Positions 1 through 8,475 of a stretch of DNA of 64,000 bases are shown piece by piece. The DNA is from CAWCAW01 sp963714125 (lineage in GTDB: Bacteria; Actinomycetota; Acidimicrobiia; Acidimicrobiales; UBA8190). The stretch lies in assembly GCA_963714125.1 (NCBI GenBank), contig OY970234.1:1860001-1924000 (forward strand), given 5' to 3'. Both the position numbers and the translations under genes were made by a program. Within the stretch, counting starts at the first letter, position 1. Every line of letters begins with the position of its first letter. Below the pieces are notes generated by a model. That model was not told the origin of the DNA. It saw nothing but the letters and a program-made list of their open reading frames with translations, and did no database searches.

Positions 1-273
1 TTTTCTCCGGCCAGCTCGCCCGCGTGCGCGAGTCTGGGAGCAGGAGAAACCGCTGTCGCCAACCTTGACACCTCCGGCTCGCTTCGACTCGTTACCGCGC
101 ACAAGTCGATTGTGACGGTGACACTCCCGGGGAATCCGGCCGAGCCCCGCCTCGCTGTGGTCGTCCTGGCCAAGCGCGCCGACCAATGGCTGAACATACC
201 TGCAGGGCCCTATGCGAGCGCCGACGTCTCGGCTTCGTCTGCGGTTCAGCTCTGCGAGGCATCGGCCCCTTAA
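1..273 (+). CDS. C-terminal fragment of an unrecognised protein
   Basis: Frame 1 is open from the first base to a TAA at 271-273, giving the last 90 residues of a protein whose start lies outside the window. Most third codon positions are G or C, as in the neighbouring genes. The fragment mixes Ala/Ser-rich stretches with a beta-like stretch (SIVTVTLPGNP, then LAVVVLAKRADQW). I recognise no domain. The gene converges on tRNA-Pro, 29 bases downstream. Whether it is really coding rests only on the open frame and codon use. Confidence 0.45.
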   Translation, partial: FSPASSPACASLGAGETAVANLDTSGSLRLVTAHKSIVTVTLPGNPAEPRLAVVVLAKRADQWLNIPAGPYASADVSASSAVQLCEASAP

Positions 274-302
274 GCGAATCCTCAGCCGATTCGGTGACAG
301 CG

Positions 303-376
303 TCGGGGAGACGGGATTCGAACCCGCGACCTCCTGCTCCCAAAGCAGGTGCGCTACCAGGCTGCGCTACTCCCCG
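303..376 (-). tRNA. tRNA-Pro, anticodon TGG
   Basis: The reverse complement folds as a 74-base cloverleaf. The acceptor stem pairs CGGGGAG with CTCCCCG, the D arm contains AGCGCAGCCTGGTAGCGC, the anticodon arm is CCTGC-TTTGGGA-GCAGG with TGG at the anticodon, and the T arm contains GGTTCGAATCC. No CCA is encoded at the 3' end, so it must be added by the CCA-adding enzyme, as is common in actinobacteria. TGG reads proline CCN codons by wobble. Confidence 0.96.
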
Positions 377-984
377 TATTTCTTGCCTCTGACCTGGGAT
401 TGTCTCTCAGATCCGAAAAAACGTCCCTCAGTGCAGCGCTAGGAAACGTACATACTCCGAAGTGCTTGAACTTTAGGATTCGTGAACAGCCTAGGTGACC
501 TCGACAGACTGTCGAAGTCCTTCGCCCTCCGCCTTGTTGGGCGAGAACAAGTCCGCGAGAGCCCCTAGTCACCTACGGGGAGGCCGTGGGCCAGCTAACA
601 CAGCGTTGCTGGTTCCTCGGGGGTCTCACGGCGGAGCCCACCACTTCCGAGTTCCTGGAGAGGTTCGTCATTCACCTTCTCGCCACCGAGGCCCCCGCCG
701 TGCCCCCCGAACTGTTTCAATGCGCTGCGTAGTTCTCGCCTGGATCGGGATTGAGGGGTACAGGGATTCCAAGCTCATGGCCAACATGAGGTCGCCCGTG
801 TCTCCGACCGATCCGTCGTCGTAATTCATCGAGGTCCAGATCCGTCGCCTGCTAATGACTACAAGGGGAGCCATTATGCGACTCTCGCCAGACAGCGGCG
901 TTCGACGGGCGAAATTGCTTGGATTGCGGTGCCTCGACTTGCGCATTTGACGAGGCCGTTGCTCGCATGAATAGCGGGGCGAAA
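377..984. other. Gene-poor gap after tRNA-Pro
   Basis: About 600 bases between the tRNA 5' end and the stop codon of the large repeat protein. Short open frames exist on both strands, but they are rich in Arg, Ser and Pro in unordered fashion and have no ribosome binding site or recognisable motif. I see no convincing gene, terminator or repeat. It should hold the tRNA promoter (read leftward), but I could not identify a clear one. Confidence 0.5.
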
Positions 985-3900
985 TCAGGTGACGGTCAAT
1001 GTGAAGACCTGAGTCACAAACTGCGCAGCCTTTCCCGTTCCGAACTTGGCAACGATGGCGAGTTGATAGACACCGGGAGACTTCTTTAGGTTCGGCGTCC
1101 CCGAGATCGATGCCTTGCCGTCTCGGTCGTTTACAAAGTGCAATCCTCTGGGCAGCGTTCCCGTCTTCTTGATTACTGGCACTGGGTTTCCATAGGTCTC
1201 GATGGAGAATGAGAAGGCTGAGCCCGCCGTGGCGGAAGCATTATCTGCGCTGGAGATTCCATCGCCCACGACTGGAGCAATAAGCACGCACCCTTTGGCA
1301 TCAAGAGTGCTCGTTGATGTGTTGTCTGACGAGCCCAAGTAGTGCGCATCTCCCACATACACGGCCGAAAAGCACCACATGCCGGTCGCTGTAGGAGTAA
1401 ACGACGTTGAGACGGCTGATGAAGTATTGCCTGGGCCTGTCACTAGATTGACGTCAGCGTCTTGAGGACTCCCGCTGGGAACGCACGGGCCTGCTGTCAC
1501 AGTTTGAGCGGTCCCAGTCTGACACATGTAAAACGATACTGATCCCGTGGGAGGGCCACCTAGAGCATCTCCCTTAACTGTCACGGAGTCGCTGACGCTT
1601 GAGCCAATCGTTGCGTTGGCGGTGGAGATCGTGCTTGCTGTCGTGGATGGTAGCGGGATGACCAGTACGCATTCGTTGGAGTCCACGGTGGTGGTGTTGT
1701 CTGAGGAGCCGAGGTAGTTCGAGTCACCTTCGTATACGGCCGAGAAGCACCATGTACCCGGCGACTTCAACGTGAACGAGGATGAGAGGGCTGAAGATGT
1801 ATCGCCTGCGCCACTTACGAGCTCCGCGTCTGAGTCCTCGGGACTGCCGCCCGGAACACAGCGCCCGGCTGCGACGTTTTGGGTCGTGCCGGTTTGACAG
1901 GCGTAAAATGAGACAACCCCAGTCGGACTGATGCCCAATGGAATTCCTGTGATAGTCACAGAGTCGTTGACGCTCGTTCCGATGAAAGCCTCCGCATAGG
2001 AGGTCACACCCGCCGTCGTCGAAGTGGCAGGGGTCACAAGAAAACATTCATTTGAATCCAAGTTGGTGGATTCGGTGTTGTCTGATGAGCCCAGATAGTT
2101 CGTGTCGCCCCCGTACACCGCTGAAAGGCACCACGTACCCGCTGCGGTTGGTGTAATGGTGGCGGACGCCGCTTCGGATGTATCGCCAGTCTCGGCGCCT
2201 AGCCGAACAGTTCCGAGACGATCACTCGCTGTCGCCGGACAGGCCCCGACTGTCCGGCTCTGAGTCGCACTCGTTTGGCATGCATAGAAGGTCGCATTGC
2301 CCGTCGGGCTGCCGTACGTTGGATTCCCCTTTACAGTGGCAAGGTCGCTGACGGTGCTTGACTGTCCAAGCTCGATGGATGTGGCGCTCACCCGAGTTGT
2401 GACGGATGAGATCGCGTTTCCTGTGGTCGTCGTGCCTTCACTAACGGCGATCACTGGATCAATGGGAGATCCCGAAGGAGTGCCGGTGCTGATTCCCGTT
2501 GGAGTCGAGTCGTTCGGGTAAGCGCTGCAGGTGAGGGCCAATGGATTCCCGGATATCAGCAGGGTCAGGCTGGCGCTTGAATCCTCTTCAACGGAGATGC
2601 TGCTGCTTGTGGCGGTAAAAGGTCCGAGGCTGTCAGCCGGGGTTAGGAGGTCGAGGGCTATGCCATCTGCGGGCACTGGGTTCGGGATTGGGACGGAAAA
2701 GCTAATAGTTCCGCTCGACATCGTGGACGGGGTAGCGCTACTCACATCCAGTTGAGTCGTTGCCGAACCGGCTAGAGAAGTGTTGCCCAAGGCTGCCGCG
2801 GCCTCAGCAAGTGTGGCTGGGATGTTGACGATTGTCTGGTAGTTCGTGACGTCGAAGGTTTCACCTGTTCCGGGGTTGGAAGGCGTGATCGCCGCTGATG
2901 TCGTCACGCCATTCATCACGACGTTTCCAACCGGCGTACCTGGGCAATAAAGCTCGTACGGTCCGGTGAGAGCGGTCGAAGTGGTGGATCCGCCGACCGA
3001 GGCGATCAGAGGGTCGATGGGCGAGCCCGAAGGGCTTTCGGTCGTCTCGCCCGTTGGAACCGAATTGTTAGCGTAGGCAGTGCAGTTGATGGGAAGCGTG
3101 GACCCGGGCGCGATATCAATGGTCAATGTCGTGCTGGCATCTTCTGCGACGGTAATCGTGTTGCCCGAGGACGTAAAAGGTCCGATTGTGCTGGGGGGGT
3201 TGGGCAACTCGAGACTGAGGCCGCTGGCGGGCACAGGATTTGGGATCGGCACGCTGAAGTTGATGGTGCCACCAGACATGGTGGTCGGGGTTGCCCCTGA
3301 CACGTCGAGTTGGGTCGTGGCCGATCCGTTTAGAGTGCTCCCGAGCGCCGCAGCCGCCGAGGCTAGTGCGGCTGGGAAGCTGGCGATGGTCTGGTAATTC
3401 GTGATGTTGAACGTCCCGCCCGCGGCGGGACTCGAAGGCGTGATCGTTGCCGAGGTTGTGACGTTGTTCATTGCCAAGTCTCCAACCGGCGTACCTGGGC
3501 AATAGAGCTCGTACGGTCCAGTAAGAGCCGCCACCGGAATAGTGGTCGTCGTCGACGATGTAGGGGGCACCGAGGACGTCGACGTCGCGATCACCGGATC
3601 AATCGGGTTCCCCACTGGCGTTCCCGTCGCGATTCCCGTTGTGTTCGAGTTGTTCGGGTAGGCACTGCAGGTGAGGGCCAACGGTTCGCCCGAAACCAGC
3701 AAAGTGAGATTGGCGCTCGAGGCCTCATCGACGGTGATGCCGGCCCCTGATGCCGTAAATGGCCCAAGCGTGCCAGGGGGACTGGGCAGGTGGAGGGCGA
3801 TGCCATCTGCGGGCACAGGGCTCGGGATGGGCGCGCTGAAGTCAATCGTGCCACTTGACAGGCTTTCCGGCGTGGCACCGAAGACGTCGAGTTTGGTGGT

Positions 3901-4818
3901 CGCCGACCCAGCCAAGGCTGTATTCCCGAGTGCCGCAGCTGCAGTAGCGAGCGTGGCGGGGATGTCGACGATCGTCTGGTAGTTCGTGACGTCGAAGGTT
4001 TCGCCTGTACCGGGATTGGACGGAGTGATCGCAGCCGATGTCGTTACGTCATTCATGACGACGTTTCCGACAGGAGTACCGGGGCAGTAAAGCTCGTACG
4101 GCCCGGTGAGGCCCGTCCCCGCCGGAAGCGTCTCACTACCGAAGAGGACCGTTCCGATCGCCTGCTCCCCGACAGTGTCGCCGATGGAGAGCACGCAGTC
4201 ATCACCCGCCGCTACCTGCGCAGGCGTAGGCGGACACGGGTACAGCAGCGCGTCGGTGGCCGCGACACCCGAGGTGGTGCAGCCGGGAATCGTCGACGTT
4301 GTCGTCGGTGAGGTTGTGCTGTCCTCGACGCATGTGGGGGCGAAGCCCGACACCGGTGGCCCCGTTACTCCGGAGACCATCGTGTGCGATCCGGTCAAGT
4401 CGCCAGAGGTCGCCTTGGCACTCGAAATTGTCGTTAGAGCGAGCGCCGTGCAGCTGACCGGGATGTACTGACCCAAGAACAAGACCACAGGTTGGCTGGG
4501 TTCGCTGTTGCATTGCACGATGGAGGCCGTTGCTCCGGGAGTGAATCCGGTCCCCGTGACCGTGACGACGTCACCACCGGCGAGCCCGCTGCAGATGGGG
4601 TCCAGCACGTTGGTGTTGTTGCACGACGCTCCAGGTGCGGTGACGCTCAGCGCCAAGGTGGTGCCAGGAGTGCTGACCGTTGACGCTGAAACAGAGGTCG
4701 ATATCAGCGCCCCTGCCGCGATTATCGGAGTAGCGCCGAGCAGGGACAAGATCGCGAGAAGTGATCGACGACTCATTCGTTTGAATAAGAGTCCCGTTAT
4801 GGCCGAAATGTCGCGCAT
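985..4818 (-). CDS. Large secreted multidomain repeat protein with Ig-like domains
   Basis: 1277 aa, probably exported and surface-associated. The N-terminus has basic residues with RR followed by a hydrophobic stretch (LLAILSLLGATPIIAAGALI). A neocarzinostatin-like beta domain follows (about residues 35-110; GGDVVTVTGTGFTPGATA). Three long repeats begin LTGPYELYCPGTPVG at about residues 237, 432 and 617, joined by Thr/Ser/Pro linkers. Then come three Ig-like repeats of about 125 aa, each with a FYxCQ motif, and a C-terminal putative-Ig (He_PIG-like) domain from about residue 1190 (GLHF...ISGTP). No LPXTG or C-terminal membrane anchor is visible. The start at 4818 has a GTGGGG motif 5 bases upstream; an ATG at 4851 is possible but lacks one. 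The exact role is unknown; adhesion or a surface layer is inference from the domains. Confidence 0.8.
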   Translation of the reverse strand: MRDISAITGLLFKRMSRRSLLAILSLLGATPIIAAGALISTSVSASTVSTPGTTLALSVTAPGASCNNTNVLDPICSGLAGGDVVTVTGTGFTPGATASIVQCNSEPSQPVVLFLGQYIPVSCTALALTTISSAKATSGDLTGSHTMVSGVTGPPVSGFAPTCVEDSTTSPTTTSTIPGCTTSGVAATDALLYPCPPTPAQVAAGDDCVLSIGDTVGEQAIGTVLFGSETLPAGTGLTGPYELYCPGTPVGNVVMNDVTTSAAITPSNPGTGETFDVTNYQTIVDIPATLATAAAALGNTALAGSATTKLDVFGATPESLSSGTIDFSAPIPSPVPADGIALHLPSPPGTLGPFTASGAGITVDEASSANLTLLVSGEPLALTCSAYPNNSNTTGIATGTPVGNPIDPVIATSTSSVPPTSSTTTTIPVAALTGPYELYCPGTPVGDLAMNNVTTSATITPSSPAAGGTFNITNYQTIASFPAALASAAAALGSTLNGSATTQLDVSGATPTTMSGGTINFSVPIPNPVPASGLSLELPNPPSTIGPFTSSGNTITVAEDASTTLTIDIAPGSTLPINCTAYANNSVPTGETTESPSGSPIDPLIASVGGSTTSTALTGPYELYCPGTPVGNVVMNGVTTSAAITPSNPGTGETFDVTNYQTIVNIPATLAEAAAALGNTSLAGSATTQLDVSSATPSTMSSGTISFSVPIPNPVPADGIALDLLTPADSLGPFTATSSSISVEEDSSASLTLLISGNPLALTCSAYPNDSTPTGISTGTPSGSPIDPVIAVSEGTTTTGNAISSVTTRVSATSIELGQSSTVSDLATVKGNPTYGSPTGNATFYACQTSATQSRTVGACPATASDRLGTVRLGAETGDTSEAASATITPTAAGTWCLSAVYGGDTNYLGSSDNTESTNLDSNECFLVTPATSTTAGVTSYAEAFIGTSVNDSVTITGIPLGISPTGVVSFYACQTGTTQNVAAGRCVPGGSPEDSDAELVSGAGDTSSALSSSFTLKSPGTWCFSAVYEGDSNYLGSSDNTTTVDSNECVLVIPLPSTTASTISTANATIGSSVSDSVTVKGDALGGPPTGSVSFYMCQTGTAQTVTAGPCVPSGSPQDADVNLVTGPGNTSSAVSTSFTPTATGMWCFSAVYVGDAHYLGSSDNTSTSTLDAKGCVLIAPVVGDGISSADNASATAGSAFSFSIETYGNPVPVIKKTGTLPRGLHFVNDRDGKASISGTPNLKKSPGVYQLAIVAKFGTGKAAQFVTQVFTLTVT
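2440..4110 (-). repeat. Three tandem ~190-codon repeats in the large secreted protein
   Basis: Repeat units start (reading leftward) near 4110, 3525 and 2970. Each opens with LTGPYELYCPGTPVG and shares the landmarks NYQTI, AAAALG, PIPxPVPA and PIDPxIA. Units 1 and 3 are closer to each other, at both protein and DNA level, than to unit 2, which suggests a later duplication or gene conversion between the outer copies. Confidence 0.85.
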
Positions 4819-5401
4819 GATGACCCCACTTGGTCTATCGCTCGGGTGCATAGAAACGCGACAGCATCACATTTGTTCAACTGTTGGTCAAGGGGTGTAG
4901 TCATTTGCTCACTTGCTGGTTGCAAACCAGCGCATACGAGTTAGGAAACCAGCACATATTGCTGAGAAGTCACCCCTCGCTCCAGACGTGAGGTGGGATC
5001 CAGAACGTGGTGCTGAACGCAAGGTGGAAAGGCGGCCGAGGCAGGTGGCCGCACGAGAGCGCTGTGCGCAATGCAATCAATCTGGTCAACACGACCACGT
5101 TGCAGAATCGATCCGACCCTGGCGACGACGGACCGCTCATTGCCGTCACTGCCGCGACAAACCGTCGCCCGTTCACGAAGATATGGGGCGAAGGGCACGA
5201 CCCACATCCAGTGTCAACACTTGTTGATTTCTCGCACGTTACCGCCGCATTTCTCAATCCGCACCTTGGCATATCCGGGTGGCAGGTTCTGTGCTCAAGA
5301 CGACACGCTGGGGGTGCTCGTCGCCACAGTTGGGTATAGCCCTATCGGAGTGGGCTCGACGGACGATTCGGGTCTTCCATGTGTGAGGATGGATAAGGGT
5401 C
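4819..5401. other. Intergenic region between divergent genes
   Basis: About 580 bases separating the leftward repeat-protein gene from the rightward membrane-protein gene. It should contain both promoters. The open frames here overlap one another on both strands and show no ordered protein. I found no well-matched promoter or hairpin. The only clear element is the long ribosome binding site at its right edge. Confidence 0.5.
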
Positions 5402-5412
5402 GGAGGTGATCC
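5402..5412 (+). promoter_or_regulatory. Unusually long Shine-Dalgarno sequence abutting the start codon
   Basis: GGAGGTGATCC lies immediately before the ATG at 5413. It is complementary over 11 bases to the usual bacterial 16S rRNA 3' end (GGATCACCTCC). The core GGAGG is 6 bases from the ATG. Confidence 0.75.
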
Positions 5413-5964
5413 ATGGCGCAGGCGACCGTATTTGTCGATGACGCGATACGCGGAGCGCTCCCTCCTCTGTGCGTCAAGGAAGGAACACCGACCGTCGACC
5501 GGCTCGTTGTCCGCACCAAAGTCGGTACCGGCTATGGCGGCGGCATGGCGTGGCTTTTGCTTCTCGCCGGCCCCCTCGGCTGGTTAGGCCTGCTCATTTT
5601 CGCCATGGCCCGTGGTCCGGCCGACATCTTGACCGTGCAGCTTCCTTTTTCAGCGGCGGCCAATGCGCGCTTTCGATCAGCGCGGACAGGGTGCTGGATG
5701 GCCTCTCTTGCCACTCTGGGGTTGGCAGCCGCCGCTCTCATCGGGGTGACGCACGAAACATTCGATGGCCGGGTCCTCGGCGTGGCGGCCGCCGTGGTGG
5801 CGCTGGTGGCGCTGGTGCGCTGGGTTGTCGAGGTCCAGCGCTTGCGAGAATGCTCGGTGGGTATTTCCCTTGACGCCTCGCGTCGATGGGTGACCTTGAG
5901 TCGAGTGCACCCCGCGTTCTTCGACAGCGTCCTCCAAGGCCAGAACTACGTGCAGCGCGTATAG
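5413..5964 (+). CDS. Small integral membrane protein of unknown function
   Basis: 183 aa, no family recognised. The start is fixed by the Shine-Dalgarno sequence directly upstream. Three hydrophobic segments are visible at about residues 44-66, 93-112 and 121-139, separated by short polar loops. The N-terminal 40 residues and the C-terminal 40 residues look soluble; the tail contains SLDASRRWVTLSRVHPAFF. It sits alone on the plus strand between two minus-strand secreted-protein genes, and its stop codon is only 6 bases from the sedolisin stop codon, so the two genes converge. A role in the surface block is suggested only by position. Confidence 0.7.
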   Translation: MAQATVFVDDAIRGALPPLCVKEGTPTVDRLVVRTKVGTGYGGGMAWLLLLAGPLGWLGLLIFAMARGPADILTVQLPFSAAANARFRSARTGCWMASLATLGLAAAALIGVTHETFDGRVLGVAAAVVALVALVRWVVEVQRLRECSVGISLDASRRWVTLSRVHPAFFDSVLQGQNYVQRV

Positions 5965-5970
5965 ACGGTC

Positions 5971-8337
5971 TTACGCGTTGTAAGTGAACTGCGTGCTCGG
6001 AGTCGATTGGCTGGTACCCGATGGTCCTACGACCTGCACGGCGGCCGTGCCCGATCCACCGGGAGAATGGACGGTGATCTTGGTTCCCGCCTTGTTCACC
6101 GTGAAGCTGGAAGCCGGCAGGGTTGTCGCCCCGAAGATCACCTCGGTGGCACCGACGAAACCCGATCCATGTATGGCCACCTTGGTCCCGCCTGACGCCG
6201 GGCCCTTGGTCGGGCTGATCTTGGTCACCCGGGCCGGCACCGACCAGGCGAAGGTGGACGTTCCCGCTTCTCCGGCGCCGTCCTCAGCGATGATCACCGG
6301 CGAGAACGCTCCCGACGTGGTGACCGTGCCCGAGATCAGTCCGGACGATGAGATCGACAGCCCGGTGGGAAGGCCGTAGGCGCTGTAGCTCAGGGTCTCG
6401 TGAGGGGTGCTGTCGGTGGCGTGGACCTGGACGCTGGCCGTGGTTCCGATGTAACTGAGATGCGAACCCGGGCTGGTGACAGTGACCGGATCGGTCGTGG
6501 TGCCCGCTTCGCACAGATCGTGCGGCAACACGGCGCCGTTGGGGGTGCCGATGCCGGTCGCCTCGTCGTACCCGGTCAGGGCCGGGAAGCTCCCACCGTT
6601 ACCTCCGGTGAGATCGTTCTCCCCGGTCGTGATGTCGTGGAAGGCACTGGGATCGGTTCCGGCCACGCTGTAAAGCAGGGGATTGGCGAAACCGACGGTG
6701 GTGCCGGCGCATGCCGTCGACGCGTTGGTAAGGGCGATCAACCCGGCCCACAGCGGTGACGCCAGGCTCGTCCCGCCCCACGACCCCCAACTGTTGCTGA
6801 CATACATCCAGTACGGATACGGCCCCGACAAGCCCGAGACGTCTGGCACTTCGCGGCAGTAGCCCGAGGCGGCGCCACAGGGAGTGTCCGATGATTCGGC
6901 GTTGATGACGCCGACGCCGGCGGCCGCGCCCGACTGGTACGAGGGCATCGTCCACAACGAGGAGATCCCACCCCCTCCCGCACCCCAGCAACCGGTGCGA
7001 GCTTCCGGGGCACACTGCGCCGTCGGGGAGTTCCACGTCGTCTCCGATGGGGGTGTACCGAACGCGTTCCACTGCGTCCCACCCACGCCCGTCACGAAGG
7101 GCTGGCTGGCGGGATCGTCCACGTTCAGCTCGTCGTTGGACGCGTCCGAGGCGACGCACGCCTCGGATCCCCAGTCGCCGGCCGCAGACAGGATGGTTTG
7201 TCCCTGGGTGGCGGCTTCCTCGAACAACGTGTTCTCGGCTTGAGCGGCGGCACTGCCCTCGTAGTCTTCGCACAGGATCCAGGACCCGGACACGACCTTG
7301 GCGGCGTCTTGGGAGACAATGGCGCTCCAGTTTTCATAGGCGCCGGTCCCGGTGTCCGGAGACTGGTAGTCGAGAATCTTGACATCGGGAGCCACACTGG
7401 CGACCGTCTCGATATCGATGTCAGCTTCGCCGACGCCCGACTTCTTGCTGGGACCACCGTCGACGTTCACCGTATACACCGGAGTGCTCACGCCGTAGCA
7501 CGCTTCGAATGCAGCCACGTCTTTGGTCTTGTATCCCTGGAGCTCGAACAATCCGACCACTTGGCCGTATCCGAGGTCGTTGGCGCTGTACAAGCTGGTG
7601 AATCCGTACGCAGCGCCAATCTGATTCATGGTGTACGAATCGTTGGCCGTAGCGTTGCTCGCTTGTGCTGCACAGGACTGCGGCCCGCTGGCAGCTGGTT
7701 TTGCCGAAGACGTCGGCGCATTCGCCGGCGCCGCCTTGGCTACCTTGCCACCCGCACGCCCCCCCGCCGGCGCCGCCACGGACAAACTGTCGAGACCGAC
7801 CACGCCTTGCACGAACGGTGCTGCCGAAGCAGCCACCTCGGGAGCAGAGGTGTTGGCGTACGCGACCCGTCCACTGGGCAGTGCGTACTGGCGGAATCCC
7901 GTCGAAAATGCGGCGCTCAACGCGCCGGCGCTGGCCCGAATGGGGATGCTCAGGTCGTTGGCGCTCACGGTGCCGGGCCGCAGACCGGCGGCTCGAATGG
8001 CGTCGGTCACCGATCGAATGGCCGCCCGGGTCGGACCGAACTGATCGGCGAACTGGGCGGGGGATATGTAGTGGTGAAACAGGGCAGAACCGGGGGTCGA
8101 CACGGCCTGGGCGTACTGGGCCAGACCGGCGGGATGGCGCGGTTGCAGCGTCACATCGACACGGAGCACGACGTTGTGGCCCAGGGCCTGGCGAGCCACG
8201 GCCCCCAGCGGGATATGCGGCGCATGTCCTACCCGCGTCGTCGACGCCCGGGCTGATGCCGTGGCGGCGGTCAAGGCGACGAGGCCTATCGACGCCACCA
8301 TCACGACCGACGCCAGAAGCGAAAGAGACCTCCGCAT
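5971..8337 (-). CDS. Secreted sedolisin-family serine-carboxyl peptidase (S53) with C-terminal TIG domain
   Basis: 788 aa. A signal peptide (MRRSLSLLASVVMVASIGLV) leads into a Pro-kumamolisin activation domain (about residues 40-185) and the S53 catalytic domain. The catalytic residues are visible: Glu304 and Asp308 in GEADIDIE, the oxyanion Asp388 in SAAGDWGS, and the nucleophile Ser524 in GGTSLASPLWAG. The spacing matches kumamolisin well. A calcium-site-like C-terminal part (DITTGEND...GTPNG) follows, then a putative-Ig segment and a TIG/IPT domain (ISPTKGPASGGTKVAIHG). The ATG at 8337 is chosen because GAGGG lies 6 bases upstream; an in-frame TTG lies 4 codons earlier. Family members are usually acid-active secreted endopeptidases, so this one probably digests external protein at low pH. 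Confidence 0.92.
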   Translation of the reverse strand: MRRSLSLLASVVMVASIGLVALTAATASARASTTRVGHAPHIPLGAVARQALGHNVVLRVDVTLQPRHPAGLAQYAQAVSTPGSALFHHYISPAQFADQFGPTRAAIRSVTDAIRAAGLRPGTVSANDLSIPIRASAGALSAAFSTGFRQYALPSGRVAYANTSAPEVAASAAPFVQGVVGLDSLSVAAPAGGRAGGKVAKAAPANAPTSSAKPAASGPQSCAAQASNATANDSYTMNQIGAAYGFTSLYSANDLGYGQVVGLFELQGYKTKDVAAFEACYGVSTPVYTVNVDGGPSKKSGVGEADIDIETVASVAPDVKILDYQSPDTGTGAYENWSAIVSQDAAKVVSGSWILCEDYEGSAAAQAENTLFEEAATQGQTILSAAGDWGSEACVASDASNDELNVDDPASQPFVTGVGGTQWNAFGTPPSETTWNSPTAQCAPEARTGCWGAGGGGISSLWTMPSYQSGAAAGVGVINAESSDTPCGAASGYCREVPDVSGLSGPYPYWMYVSNSWGSWGGTSLASPLWAGLIALTNASTACAGTTVGFANPLLYSVAGTDPSAFHDITTGENDLTGGNGGSFPALTGYDEATGIGTPNGAVLPHDLCEAGTTTDPVTVTSPGSHLSYIGTTASVQVHATDSTPHETLSYSAYGLPTGLSISSSGLISGTVTTSGAFSPVIIAEDGAGEAGTSTFAWSVPARVTKISPTKGPASGGTKVAIHGSGFVGATEVIFGATTLPASSFTVNKAGTKITVHSPGGSGTAAVQVVGPSGTSQSTPSTQFTYNA

Positions 8338-8475
8338 GTGAACCCTCAAATCTCGTGGCGAACCTACGCACCATTCCTAGATGAAATGTGCCAACCGATC
8401 ATCCCCAATTGTGAGGAAGGCCGCCCTCGGTCCTAGTTGTCCTGGTCTTGAGTCCGGTCCCAGCCGAGCCCCAGT

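Noticed and set aside
303..376. tRNA-Pro as an attachment site for an integrated element
   Set aside because: No integrase lies nearby, no repeat of the tRNA 3' end was seen in the window, and the neighbouring genes look chromosomal. The only tyrosine recombinase (43715) sits in the conserved xerC-sigma-rpsB context.
495..824. 109-aa open frame in the gap after tRNA-Pro
   Set aside because: No ribosome binding site, disordered Ser/Arg/Pro composition and several competing frames on both strands.
2440..4110. Repeat spacing resembling a CRISPR or satellite array
   Set aside because: The ~560-bp repeats are in frame within one protein and diverge mainly as conservative codon changes; there are no short identical direct repeats with unique spacers.
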